A stretch of 64,000 nt of DNA from Sycobia sp. Sy_11 (lineage: Eukaryota; Arthropoda; Insecta; Hymenoptera; Epichrysomallidae): assembly GCA_018907035.1 (NCBI GenBank), contig JACCIC010000166.1, positions 327,501 to 391,500 on the forward strand. The letters are read 5' to 3'. Both the position numbers and the translations under genes were made by a program. Of this stretch, positions 12,546 through 23,962 are shown one piece after another. The notes under the pieces are model-generated. The model was given only the letters and a program-made list of their open reading frames with translations, had not been told where the DNA came from and did no database searches. The stretch's first letter is position 1, and every line of letters starts with the position of its first letter.

Positions 12546-14764
12546 GTAATTTTTATTTCTCGTTAGCACTGTTGAATTACGATAAATTATGATTGTATTG
12601 ATTGTCAGTCGAACGCTGCTTATTTATTTTATTCTGTTTCAAAGGGGTGATAATTTCTATGTATACAATCTGTTTTTTTACAGTTTCAACGAAATTCAAG
12701 CATTTTAAAGCCTGGTATTTCATAAAGCTTTTATTTTAACTATTATTCAATTTATTTCTGCTGTAACTTAAGAGAGAATTAGTCTTCGTCGGTGACAAAA
12801 TAACTCAAACGTTGTTTATTTTCATAATTATTACTAATAATATTATCAAAATACAAAAAATAAATATTATAAAAAATTTATTTAAGCAATTATTATAGCA
12901 TTAAAAATACGTCCCCATTTCTGAATGATGATGACGTATTCAGTGTAATATACGTGCAAAATATAGTTATACAACTCTTATATAATCAGATAATGTAGTC
13001 AGATGAACAGGCTGAGGCAGAAGCGTACAAGAAACTTATGTATTCATTTTTTCAGTTAACTTCTCTATGTAATAGGCGCTTTGTTGGTTTCATAGACAAG
13101 GCAGACATTATAATCACAAAGATATTATGGATTTGAACGGGAGCGAAATTTTACGATCCGAGAAAAATTGATTAAGAAATAAATACGCAAAAGGAAGTAA
13201 AATTGCGAGATAAATTGCCGTATTTGAATGCGCGAGCCATTTCGTTAAAATACGTGTGTTACAAAATCGAAACGTCAAAAATCTTATAGCGCCCCTCCCC
13301 AGGTTGTTTCTGAATCGATCATTGCGCCCACGCTATCGCGAATAGGGACCAAAATTATACGCGGACCACGGAGGGAGGCAACCGACTACGAACGGCGCCC
13401 GGTTGCGGGGCTGCAATTTTTCCGGGACGTGTAAAATTCTTTGAAAGATGGAATTTAAAATTATGTCAAAATCGCTACTCATTTAAATGTATACAGGATT
13501 CTCGCTGAACAATAGCGTACATTGTATTTATATATAGAATTGCAATATACAACATTATTTCCTTATCGTATGGAAAGCTGTTACGATTATGAAAATTTTA
13601 ATAGCGTCGCAATGTGGGATATTTAGCCGATCGATTAATTATTGAGAAGGGCACGACGTTCTGAATCCATTTCCTACGTATTTTCGCCAATTAGGCGCGG
13701 GCATCGATGAAGATCTAGACTTATCGCTCCATAAGATACTAGACGCTGTAACCGCTAGAGCACTAGAGGTTGTTTATTCAAAGTTTTTTTTTTAATAGAG
13801 ATCTTACGTGACCGTTTATTTGGTTATGCTAATAATTAAACAATTCAATAAAAATGAGAAAACACATGAATTAGTCAACAAGTTTTTTAAAGACTATTTT
13901 TCCGTTTGTTTTTGTTAATTGATATTTATAAAAAAGTTTCATTCCGCTGCGATAAGATGAGTGAGCTAATATTGTTGGTCTGCTAATACGTATATCAACT
14001 TGCAAGGTTTGAATTTTTAGTCAATACTCGGATACTCTGTCCTCAAACATGGCGTTCTAGGTCTGCAGCCGAGGCTCTGTTATTTTCTCGTCTCTATAAT
14101 ATACACATGGTTATACATGTAAGAGGAAATTCATTAACTGCTCTATTCTAGCTATTGATTAAAAAATATTGACGTTGCTTCGAGAAAATTTTTATTAAAT
14201 ATTTTAGCATATTAGTATATATTGGAAAAAACGAGTTAACTATACTGTTCATTTGACGTTTTTCAATATGGCTGGGCTCGATCTCGGACTCGATACTATG
14301 TGTTGTCGACTTGAACGATCAAAAGTTAGCATCCAAATCAAATTTATCGATATACTATTAGAAAAAAACCAATAATAATGATAATTAAATACAACAGCTA
14401 ATCGCAAATATAAAATAACTACAGCGATCTTCTGTAAGGAGTGCAGTGCAATAAACGGCGATCGTCGCCAATTCGCTCTCACAGTCGTGTCCGAAGCTCA
14501 AGTGAACAAATAAAGAGATAGAGGTTAGTCATAGGTGAGAGTGAGAAAGGCGAACGCAAAAGTATAGACGTGTAAATTTGAACGTCCGTGAGCAAGATTG
14601 TTAATCGCTCCCACTAGACGATTACAAGTGGACAACGAACAATAACAGACAGTTCTGTAGTATCGCATTATTATTCCGTGTGGAACACGAGCCTTAATAT
14701 ATTTCCGAATAAAAATATAACCAAGTCGGCAATTTTACTGTCGCGAGAGATTGTTTTCGGTATT

Positions 14765-14765
<1 letters not shown>
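12546..14765. other. Intergenic or 5' intron DNA
   Basis: No coding sequence recognised. A somewhat GC-richer patch lies at about 13280-13430 and another mixed-composition patch at about 14460-14680. Neither carries a recognisable frame. If the first exon proposed at 12.48 kb is real, this would be intronic. Confidence 0.4.
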
Positions 14766-14813
<48 letters not shown>

Positions 14814-14834
14814 TAATAATAATAATAATAATAA
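14766..14834. repeat. (TAA)n microsatellite, left flank of the R1-clade element
   Basis: About 23 TAA units with one break near 14812. The retrotransposon's 3' end abuts it directly, and the same trinucleotide on the same strand resumes on the far side of the element at about 19134. This indicates insertion into a pre-existing (TAA)n tract. Confidence 0.9.
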
Positions 14835-15103
14835 TTTTTTTGAGGAGGAGGAGAAAAATCTTTTATGGATCCCGGAGACCGGTCCCCGGGTATGTAGGAC
14901 TCACCTGTGAGGGCATACCCACTAAAAAACTACCTCCTCAGTGCATTCCCCTCGACTGCTTCCCACAGCTCTGAAAAGAGCTGCGAGTCGGGGTCGGCAG
15001 GCGTGCACCGAGGAGACCTCCTCACGATGGCGTAAGTGCAGCCCAGGAACCGTCTATGAGGACATTACTTCTGGGCTGCGCCATTCTATTCTTCCTTGCG
15101 GGC
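14835..15103 (-). other. 3' untranslated region of the R1-clade element
   Basis: Noncoding tail between the ORF2 stop and the microsatellite. On the minus strand it runs through a GC-rich section with self-complementary patches (GGATCC with flanking GGTCTCC/GGGACC) before a pyrimidine-rich stretch and seven A residues. Structured 3' ends are what the reverse transcriptase recognises in related site-specific elements. That role here is by analogy. Confidence 0.7.
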
Positions 15104-18100
15104 TTACTCGCCTTCTTCAATTCTTCTTTTGTGGTCCAGGATGGCTTTGCAGAAATTACAAATCCTGAACCACTTCTCAGGACTCTCCAGCATCAGCCGG
15201 ACGATGTTATCAGGCCCACATGGTCCTACGTCTCTCCAGAGGCACTCCCATTCGAGGCGAAACACCTCGCACTGAAAAAATGTGTGAAGTGCATCGTCTC
15301 GGGGAGCGCAACAGTGGGCACAGCTCGGATCCGGTACTTTTCCCATCTTGTTGAGATAGGATCGAAACCGACCATGCCCCGATAAGAGCTGCGTGGGGTG
15401 GTAATTAACCTCTCCGTGTGACCTCTGCAACCATGGCTTTAACTGACTGATCAGTCGAGCCGTCCATCGGCCGCGCGGATCCCTCTCCCAGCGCTTCTGC
15501 CATTCGGTCATCGTGGCAGCTCTGGCCCGTGCAGCTGCCTCTGTTCTGCCGAGAATATTTTTATTCTGGTGGACAAATTTCTTGTCTTGTGTCTGGAGAT
15601 CAATGGGGGTAACACATGCGATTACCAGCACCGCCGACTCGGAGACCGTACGGTAGGAGATCACGATGCGTAATGCCCCTCTACGCTGCACTGCCGCCAT
15701 TCTTTTTCTATATTTTTGGGCCATCAGTGCATCGGCCCATACCTCCGTGCCATATAGCATGATGGATTCAGCTATCCTTATGAGCAGACCCCGCTTGCAG
15801 GGTGCTGGACCGCCAACATTGGCCATCAACCTGCTAAGTTGTGCTGTCACTCGGGCAGCTCTATCCGCCACTTTTTTTATTTGGTCCCAGAAGGTCAGCT
15901 TGGAATCAAGCGTCACCCCCAGGTACCTTAGAGCTGCTTTGGTACTCACCATCGTGTCTCCAACCTGTATAAGGCGTATCTTTGGGATACGTTTCTTAGT
16001 TAGCAGCACGATCTCCGTTTTCGCCGCCGCCAGTTCTAACCCATTGCTCTCCATCCATCTCTCCTCTCGATGCATCACCTGATTGAGTCGCATCTGTGCA
16101 GCGTCAGAATTCCTAGCGATGATAACAGCTGCTACATCATCTGCGTATCCAACCAGAAAGGTGACCTCAGGCATCTGCATCCGGAGTATTCCGTCATATG
16201 AAACATTCCACATGTCGGCTCCGAGTACAGACCCCTGAGCCACCCCGGAACTAAGTTTTTTCCTTCTCCGACCGTCCGATGTCTCGTAAACCAAGTACCG
16301 ATCCTTAAGGTAGTCATCCAATATACGAAGTATATAAGGTGGCATCCGAAAGTCTCGCTCCATAGCCCTCAAAACGTTTGCCCATCCAACAGAGTTGAAG
16401 GCATTCCGAACGTCAAGGGTAGCCAGGAGGCAAACAGGTCGAGAGTAGTGACTGCCCCTCTCTGTGCGCCTCGCCGCATCAACAACCTCGAGGATGCGTC
16501 CATCCGTCGCCCTGCCTCCCCTGAATCCATACTGTCTGTCAGCCAAGCCGCCGGCAGCAGCAACAGCCCCCAGGAGTCGTGGCTTCAATAGATGCTCCAT
16601 CAGCTTTCCAGCTGTATCTAACATACATAAAGGTCGATACGACGAAGGTGCCTCCGGCCGACCCTTGCCCTTGTCGATAAGTACAAGTTTCGCCACCTTG
16701 CAGCTAGAATAAAATAAACCAGCTGTCAAGCAAGAATTGTACATCGACAGAAGAAGTTCTGGATGCTCCTCAATTACTATTTTCAGCACCTCTCCTGGAA
16801 TTCAATCAAGTCCTGGAGCCCTCTTATTCCACATGGTTCTCACGGCTCTTCCGAGCTCTTCCTTGATGTAAAGAGGTACATCCAGTTCTCGTTTCGGTGG
16901 AGCTGGATCAGACCTATCAGGGTGAGTGGGGAACAGGGTATCTACGATGTTCCGCATTGTGCCGGAGTCGAAAGTGCCCATGTTTCCATGAGCTCCCAGT
17001 TTTCCAGCAACTACCCTGTATCCCAGTCCCCATGGATCCTCATCTATGTTTTCACACAGCGCCTTCCAGCATCGGCGTTTGCTGGACTCGATCGCTCCTC
17101 GAAAGGCTTTCTTAGATAGCCTGTATTCAGCCCTCCTCAAAGTGATGTCATTCCCGTGTTTACGAGCTCTCTGTGACATTCGTCATAGATGTAAACACCT
17201 ACACCTCATGTCAGCTATCTCAGCTGTCCACCAGTAAACAGGACGTCTTTTTCCACCAACCACTTTGCACGGCATCGACTCTTCGCAAGCCCGGCGTAGA
17301 ATACGTATTGTGTCGCTAGTCAACTCCCTGGCGTGCTGAATTGTCGATGAGCCATTTGGAATCCTAACAAGGCTTTGCTGACCGCGTTCAATGGCCTGTG
17401 AGAATTTCTCTCTATTTATCCCTGCAACGTTCCATCTAGGGGGCCCTCGCGAATTGTGTCCAGTAAAACCTGGCGTTCTATCACATACGCGGAATGTGAT
17501 GTACTGGTGATCGCTGGCTGTGTGGTCCTCGATCACCTGCCAGTCCTGGATTCGAGAGGCCAAATGTTCAGTCGCAAAGGTCACATCAGGTATAGTTTCG
17601 GTATAGCCCGGTCTCCTGAAGGTCGAAGTATTGCCAGTATTTAGAACTATTAGACCTAGTTTGGACGCTAGTTCCATGACTCTTCGACCCCTGTAGTCGG
17701 GCCCCGCCATGCCCCATTCTAGGGCCCTTGCATTAAAGTCACCTACCATCACCAGCTCATCTTTGATTTCTCTGACGGTGTCTTCCAGGTCATCTAGTAT
17801 GACCTGGTAGTCACCTATGGCTTGGTTTGGTGTAAGATAGCAACTCACATACGTGATGCGATTGCATCGTACCCAAACATAGCCATTTCCAGATCCATGG
17901 TCCTCTACTTTTGTTTTTCGTGGGTTAGGAATCCAAATGGCTGCCATTCCAAAATTATCGGTGAACCAACCTACTCCTTCTCTGTTCCGATACTGTTCGC
18001 TGATAATTAATATATCAGCATCAGTATCGTGGCAAAGCCGAAGAAGGAGGTGATCAGCTGTCCTGCTGCGATTAATATTCCCTTGCAGAATTACAACCAT
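15104..18100 (-). pseudogene. R1-clade ORF2: endonuclease-reverse transcriptase, two nonsense codons
   Basis: One continuous frame of 999 codons from ATG at 18100. The endonuclease is N-terminal: QGNINRS near residue 6, SEQY, GDFNARALEWG, DVTFA and the SDH motif near residue 195, which are the APE-family metal and catalytic positions. The reverse transcriptase follows: SYRPL, TLDVRNAF with the first catalytic Asp, GVAQGSVLG, and GYADD near residue 650, so the active-site aspartates are intact. The C-terminal Cys-Cys-His-Cys motif (CAHC then H and C) is present. Only two in-frame stops interrupt it: TGA at 17183-17185 (codon 306, expected Arg, a likely CGA to TGA change at a CpG) and TGA at 16802-16804 (codon 433, expected Gly in the context GLD-stop-IPG). 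There are no frameshifts, so the insertion is young or recently inactivated. The product would nick the target and reverse-transcribe the RNA there. Confidence 0.93.
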
Positions 18101-19104
18101 TTAGCCTTTTTTGAGAGAGCCTCGCGAAAAGTCGGACAGGCGCCGGAACCGGCAATGTACCGGCGTCCCTCCGATTTCGCTTCACCTTTACAGAGAAAGC
18201 ATTCGGGTTCTGCGGTGCAAGACGCGACCTTGTGCTCTCTCTCTGTCCGCAACGATAACAACAGGCGCTACGGTCAGGGCTTTAACAGCTATGACTCCGG
18301 TGGCCATAGCCTAGGCACCTGTAGCACCTCGTCATTATTTCGCGGCGGCGTACACGACAATTCACCAGGCCCACTCGCAAAAACCTGATCTTCAGCAGCT
18401 GTGCGGCAGCAACCTCCTCCAGCACTACGATGGCAGCACGCTGTGTTGGTTTTGGTCACTCTGACCTGCAGCTCGCCACGATAATCTGGCAGTTTGCTTT
18501 TGAGGGCCTCACACACCTCATCCTCCGTCACGCAACAGTCCAGGTCCCTAACCTCGAGACTTCCTCTAGGGGTCAGCTCCCTGACACAGCCGCTCTGGCC
18601 TGTCGCTTCCTTGAGCACTTCAGCAAGTGCCTTCCGACCTTCGGGTTTGGTATGTCTGAGTTCAATCAGCACCTCACCCGATTTGGTTTTCTGGACGGTC
18701 CTCACATCCGCGCCCAAGTCCTCCGGTTTTACCGCTCTGATGGTTCTCATCACTTCAGCGTAGGATTTCCCCTGCGCTGGTTTGATGGCGATCGCATCGA
18801 GCTTTGGCCTTTTTTTTTATTTCTGTGATTTTCTTTTAGATGCTGAGGTTGTTCCTCAGCATTCTACTCACTTTGCTTCTTCTTCTTATTTTTTTTTACT
18901 TCATTCCACCCCTCTTTTTTGTCCTCCTGTTCTCCCTTTTTTTCTGATTAGTAAGGGAGATATCCGGGGGACTTGATGCCGGTCTCTTCGGGGTTGTCTC
19001 TTCTCTCTTCTGCCTAGTTGTTGGGAGGAAGCTCCCCGGTACCCTCTTCCCTTGTATTTTGTGCTGAAGAGCATCTCATCGGAGATGAATAGAACAGCAT
19101 TCAC
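18091..19104 (-). pseudogene. R1-clade ORF1: gag-like zinc-knuckle protein, decayed
   Basis: ORF1 encodes the RNA-binding nucleocapsid-like protein of R1-clade elements. A Lys-rich section leads into a gag core readable at 18289-18800 (motifs KPAQGKSYAEV, RTVQKTKSGEVLIEL, SLEVRDLD). Downstream a first CCHC knuckle (CYRCLGYGHRSHSC) is readable only after a frame change near 18440-18450. It is followed by an in-frame TAA (18282-18284), then a second knuckle split by slippage in a (CT)5 run at 18234-18243, and a third cysteine cluster whose expected His reads as Tyr. An A-run stop near 18805 breaks the link to the N-terminal part. The final frame ends at TAA 18091-18093, overlapping ORF2 by 10 bases. 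It is much more damaged than ORF2. Confidence 0.85.
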
Positions 19105-19133
19105 AGACTCCGCAAAAAAAGGAAAAAAAAAAA

Positions 19134-19159
19134 ATAATAATAATAATAATAATAATAAA
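19134..19159. repeat. (TAA)n microsatellite, right flank of the R1-clade element
   Basis: About 8 TAA units immediately beyond the A-rich 5' junction of the element. Same repeat and same strand as the tract at 14766-14834. Confidence 0.9.
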
Positions 19160-19446
19160 GTAATACGGTGGTCCGAGTTCTAGTCGTCGTATAGGCCGAT
19201 TAACACAAGCATCGCCGTAATAATTTGCATGTGCTTTGTTTACAAAAACATCCTGTAGACATCAGTCGCTGCAGATTAGCGTCGCTATTTCGACCCATAA
19301 GTACAGAGCGACCTTACAAAGAACACGAAAAAAGTAGTAATAAAAAAATCATCGTCCGGGTACAAGGTCGAATAACGATTTTATAATTTTAAATAAGTTT
19401 GCTCAAATATTCAATGATATATATCTGATTTGCATTTGAAGATTAC

Positions 19447-19450
<4 letters not shown>

Positions 19451-19480
<30 letters not shown>
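19451..19480. repeat. (CA)n microsatellite
   Basis: 15 uninterrupted CA units. Confidence 0.95.
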
Positions 19481-19482
<2 letters not shown>

Positions 19483-21093
19483 GCATAAGCGTACGATGAT
19501 CCATTAGGTTCTTTAACGAATACTATAAAGATTTTGTAAATTTATAAATAAAAGGTACTTTTACAATATTGGTATGGATTTCTACGAATCGTTTAAATTC
19601 TATCCATTTTTTAGCAATAATATAACTGGCTGTACGAGTTGATTCTGCAGGGTGAATATAAGTGATATTAAAAACACAGTATTTAATCGAGCCAAATTTC
19701 GCGAACTTGAAGAATACACATAACGTCATTTTATTATTTCAATTTTTAGATTCTTTTTTAATTATCAATTTTATTATTTTATATATTAAATTAGAATAAT
19801 AATTTTCTTTTAATTATGCTGTAATGCCTGCAATGAGACGGGGGAACTCGATTATTTTTCATCGATAAAAAGTGTATTCTTTATTAAAATATCGCTCGTT
19901 AAAAAGCCAAAAACTGCTGATGATTTCTTTAAATAATTTAAGTATATAAAGCACTATGGAAAAAAGGGAAAATAACCTATTTTTTCATTAAATATGTATC
20001 TATACTCGCTTTTTCAGTCAATAAGCCATAGCGTAAAATTGTTCTAACGGTTTTTTATATTTATTCTCGCCTTAAAAAGTTTTAGCATTTGTATTAATAT
20101 ATAAAAAAGTTCAAAATTATAAAAACTAACTAAAATTATATAAAACGATAAATTTTAGAGAACTGGATGTCTCTTTCTACATATATGTCACTACTTACAT
20201 ACGTTTATATCGATTAGTTATTCGTGTTATATATAGATTAGACTGTTTAAAATTTAAGTTTTAATCAAATGGTACAGTATTTGCATTTTCATAGCTTCAT
20301 AGCAATAATATATTGTGATTTATATAAGATTATTTATGTTAATAATTGTTAGAGCTTACCTTGAGTAGGGGCCACAAAATAACAAAGCGTCCCGAAACGT
20401 TGCTTGGCATAAAATTAAGTTAAATTTGTTTTTCATTCATCTTAAAATAAATTGTTTGCACAGCAGGACCATTAGAGACTAATAAATCGTATTGATAGTA
20501 CAGAAGATAGAAAAAGTATATATGTATTAAAATACACGGGTCTTTTCAGAGGCACCTCAAGGTAAATATAAAAAATTATTTATTAACTGAAAATCTGGCC
20601 ACGAATAAATCAAGCATAATTGATTTATTAAGAATTCCTAAACAAAAATCTTTTTTTTTAAGCAGCTACACACACATACATGCGCGCGCACACGCTCTTC
20701 ATAAATAATTTCCAAAGAAGCAGACTGCAATAATTATATATATATATGAATTATACGTTCAAATTAGAAAATAGAAAAAAAAGACCACGTATACATAAGC
20801 ATCGGGTAAATTTTATCGTCGTATTATGCACAGAGTGCGTGCGACGGTGCAATAATCCTGTGCGCCAATACGAACTTTCCGTAATTTTTAGTATTTTCCG
20901 CGGGGTATAAAATTCCGCGGTTGTGTGCACTCATTCATTGGGACTGATTGCTGAAAAAAGAGAGGCATAAGTATATATAGTAAGCAATAACCATTTACTT
21001 CCTCGGATTATTGCCGAACTAAAAAATGCGGGCTATTTATTTTTTGCCCTAATTTTAGAGTTTTTAATTATAGTAATAAATGTATATGTGCAC

Positions 21094-21134
21094 CACACAC
21101 ACACACACACACACACACGCATACACACACACAC
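21094..21134. repeat. (CA)n microsatellite, interrupted
   Basis: Two CA runs separated by a short GCAT interruption at about 21119-21122. Confidence 0.9.
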
Positions 21135-23510
21135 CTTACTTGACATATTTGTCCATTAAAACTTTTTTTTTATTTGAAATTTTAACTTGTCGTGTATTTT
21201 GTAATATTTCGTTCACTTCTTAGATAAAATAATACATAACTTAAATATGTAAAACATTTGAAGCGGTAATAAATAACTGATTACTGTAAATTTACAAACT
21301 TATAAAATATTAATATTATCATAGAGCTACATAGGCAGACATTTTGTAAATGTGAAATAATTTTAATAATCATAGATATAAATTACAGATAAATAGTAAG
21401 CTAGTATCAATATCGTACAGGCTTTCCGTCTATTTACTTTCATACAATAACAGTTTTAACTTAAAATAATCAGACGTAAAAACGAATATACGATAGGCAT
21501 GAACTTTTATTTATTTCCATGATCATTGAACATATATTCAGAATTATTATATAAAAGTATTTAAATATCATTTACAATAATATCCATCTTATTAAAATAT
21601 ATGTAATACTTGTAACAAAGAAAAGCTTTTATACATATATCGTAACAAAAGCTCAATTTCTTTATTCAAAATATGATAAAATTTTCGCAGATTCACAGCT
21701 GTGAAGCGTTTACAGCGAAGAATCGAAGAATAACTTATGGATTTAGTTACTCGAATTAATATATCGATCGTTCTATTGAACTTATTAAATTCCACAGTTA
21801 CGAATATCGCACAATCCTTGATTCTTCCATGGCATATGTTAATATGAATTTTTGAACATGCTTCGCCCATTACGATAATACATTTTACCTCTCCTTTTTA
21901 TTCAATTAACAATCTACTTACGTCAGCTGCTATAAACTAATGAACTACTAATTTATTCTTACCGGTCTGACAGGCTTCGGTCAAACTGAATATATAATCA
22001 GTGCCGCGCGGAAGCTAAATTCTACAAAATCAAAATTAAAAATTGAATAAGAAATAAATATAAATATAAATTAAATATTATTATAGTGAAGGCCAGCCTA
22101 ACTGAATACGTTCGAAAAATTTTCAGCAATTATTCGCACGCATTGAGGACACCCTGGCTCCTTTGCAAGGGCTTTTTTCCTTAGAGTAATGTTAGATGTT
22201 CTTTGCCACAATTTTATTTGTTATGTATAACTTTGTTATGTATAAAAATGTTTTCAAGATGTTAAAGAAAATTGAATTTTGAAAATTTCTTATAAAATTA
22301 TATTTGATTATTATTTTATTATCTCGCTCATTATTTACATACGTACCGTATAATTTTTCCAATATAAATTAATTTAAATTATAGAATTTTAGTTAATTAA
22401 TTATTTTTGCATTTAATTAAAGAATCTATAAGCAGTTGGTGAAAGATATTGAAATAAAAGGATGTATTTATTAAATAAATATTAATACTTGGTTATAATT
22501 TCAGAAAATTAACTACACTTTTCAAACTAAGCAAGTGTTATTCTTCTTGTAATAAATATGTTTTTATTTTTATACAATGATTCATTAAAAATATAATATA
22601 AACGATGTAAGCTTTAGTGTAATGCATTTTAATATTATATACTGTGTGTAGAAGTTGCGAGACAGAATGGGCGCTTGCGCAAAAGAGAGGATGAAAAGCC
22701 TGACAAGCTAAAAATTAACTTACACAATGTAGTGCTCAACTATATCTTTCGGAATTTCAGACCGATGCCCAAACAAGACCATATAAAAGAGTTTGAAGAC
22801 CAAGACCGAAACCTGAGTGACAAGAACATTGGTCTTGACAAGATCTTTCAACCATATATGTTTTGTATGAATTTTTAGTCTCGATTACACTGTATTGAAA
22901 ATAAAGGTTTTTGAATATTGTTGATGTCTTGTGATTTAATTGAATTTTTAATATGTAATATAGTTTTATTAAAAAATAGATTTATAACGATCATTACGTG
23001 GACCATTTCCAAGCGAATTCTTTCAAGCTCGTAGCGTCATAATGTCAAAGCGTTTATTAAAAGATGCCTACGCCTATTTTTTATCATTTGATCATATATT
23101 ATGACAATAGTCTTGGCGTGAAAAACTATTATTTATTAAAATATTTTCTTGGTTTTGTAATTGTTTTTAAACTATTTTAAGTAAATATTAGCCAAATTTT
23201 CAATATTAAAATCAATAATTTATTACTAATACTAAGCCCAAGATAATGTACTTTCTTGATACCAAGATAAATCTCGTCTTGTCTTGGTATTGGCAGAGGT
23301 ATTGATAGAACACTAGCTGAGACTAAATGAATATATACTTATTGTCCTATATAATAATATCTGCATAATTATATATCATAAATAAATGCAACTCTGTATA
23401 TATATTATTATATATGTATATGTCTGCCAAATTCAAAAAGGAAGAAAACCATTCGTTGTTTTGCTATTACTCTTAATTCTTCCCTCATTCTTCCCCTCTC
23501 CCTCCTCACC

Positions 23511-23698
<188 letters not shown>

Positions 23699-23754
23699 AG
23701 CAGGCTTAATAATACCTTTCTGCTGTAGAAATTGAGAAGACTCCCGCACACGCA

Positions 23755-23962
23755 ATGAACGCCAATGATCCGAAAGCGACGACGACGCCTGGCGAGGCGT
23801 TCCCGTTCTTCTCCAAGTACGGCCATTACGTCCTGGCGACGCTCGCGCTCGCGGTTCTGGTCAATCTGGCGCTGGGGTCGCGGCGGAAAGCCGAGCGGTC
23901 CTCGTCGCGGGCGACCGGGGCGCATTCGGGACCGACGCCCGCGGATTTGACACCGGACGAAG
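23755..23962 (+). CDS. IYD: IYD exon 1: membrane anchor and start codon
   Basis: Begins at ATG 23755. A pyrimidine-rich 3' splice site ends at 23728 (TTTCTGCTGTAG), so the transcript probably has a noncoding exon further upstream. The exon encodes an acidic/Pro/Thr N-terminus, a hydrophobic segment ([14 protein letters not shown]) and a Ser/Arg-rich linker. No GT donor in the right phase exists. GAAG|GCAAGC at 23962/23963 is a good GC-type donor, phase 1, and joins exon 2 as Glu-Glu-Phe-Ser. Without splicing the frame stops at 23971-23973. Confidence 0.78.

Larger units (their letters stand above)
14835..19133 (-). mobile_element. R1-clade non-LTR retrotransposon in a (TAA)n target
   Basis: A 4.3-kb LINE on the minus strand. 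Order 5' to 3': A/T-rich leader, ORF1 (gag-like with CCHC zinc knuckles), ORF2 (APE-type endonuclease, reverse transcriptase, C-terminal CCHC), a 3' region of about 270 bases, then a short A run joined to the microsatellite. The ORF1 stop overlaps the ORF2 start by 10 bases, as is common in the R1 clade. No LTRs are present. Both ends meet (TAA)n in the same orientation, so the microsatellite looks like the target. R1-clade families such as Waldo and Mino are known to target AC-type microsatellites. A TAA target is not one I recall for the clade. ORF1 is decayed, while ORF2 is damaged only by two TGA codons. The 5' end may be truncated, since R1-clade elements usually exceed 5 kb. Confidence 0.93.

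Noticed and set aside
15056..18828. Several plus-strand open frames over the R1-clade element
   Set aside because: They are antisense shadows of ORF1 and ORF2 with no family features.
22675..22878. 67-codon Lys/Asp-rich frame
   Set aside because: It starts at a TTG, lacks recognisable similarity and sits in sequence with repeat-like inverted words. Too weak to call a gene.
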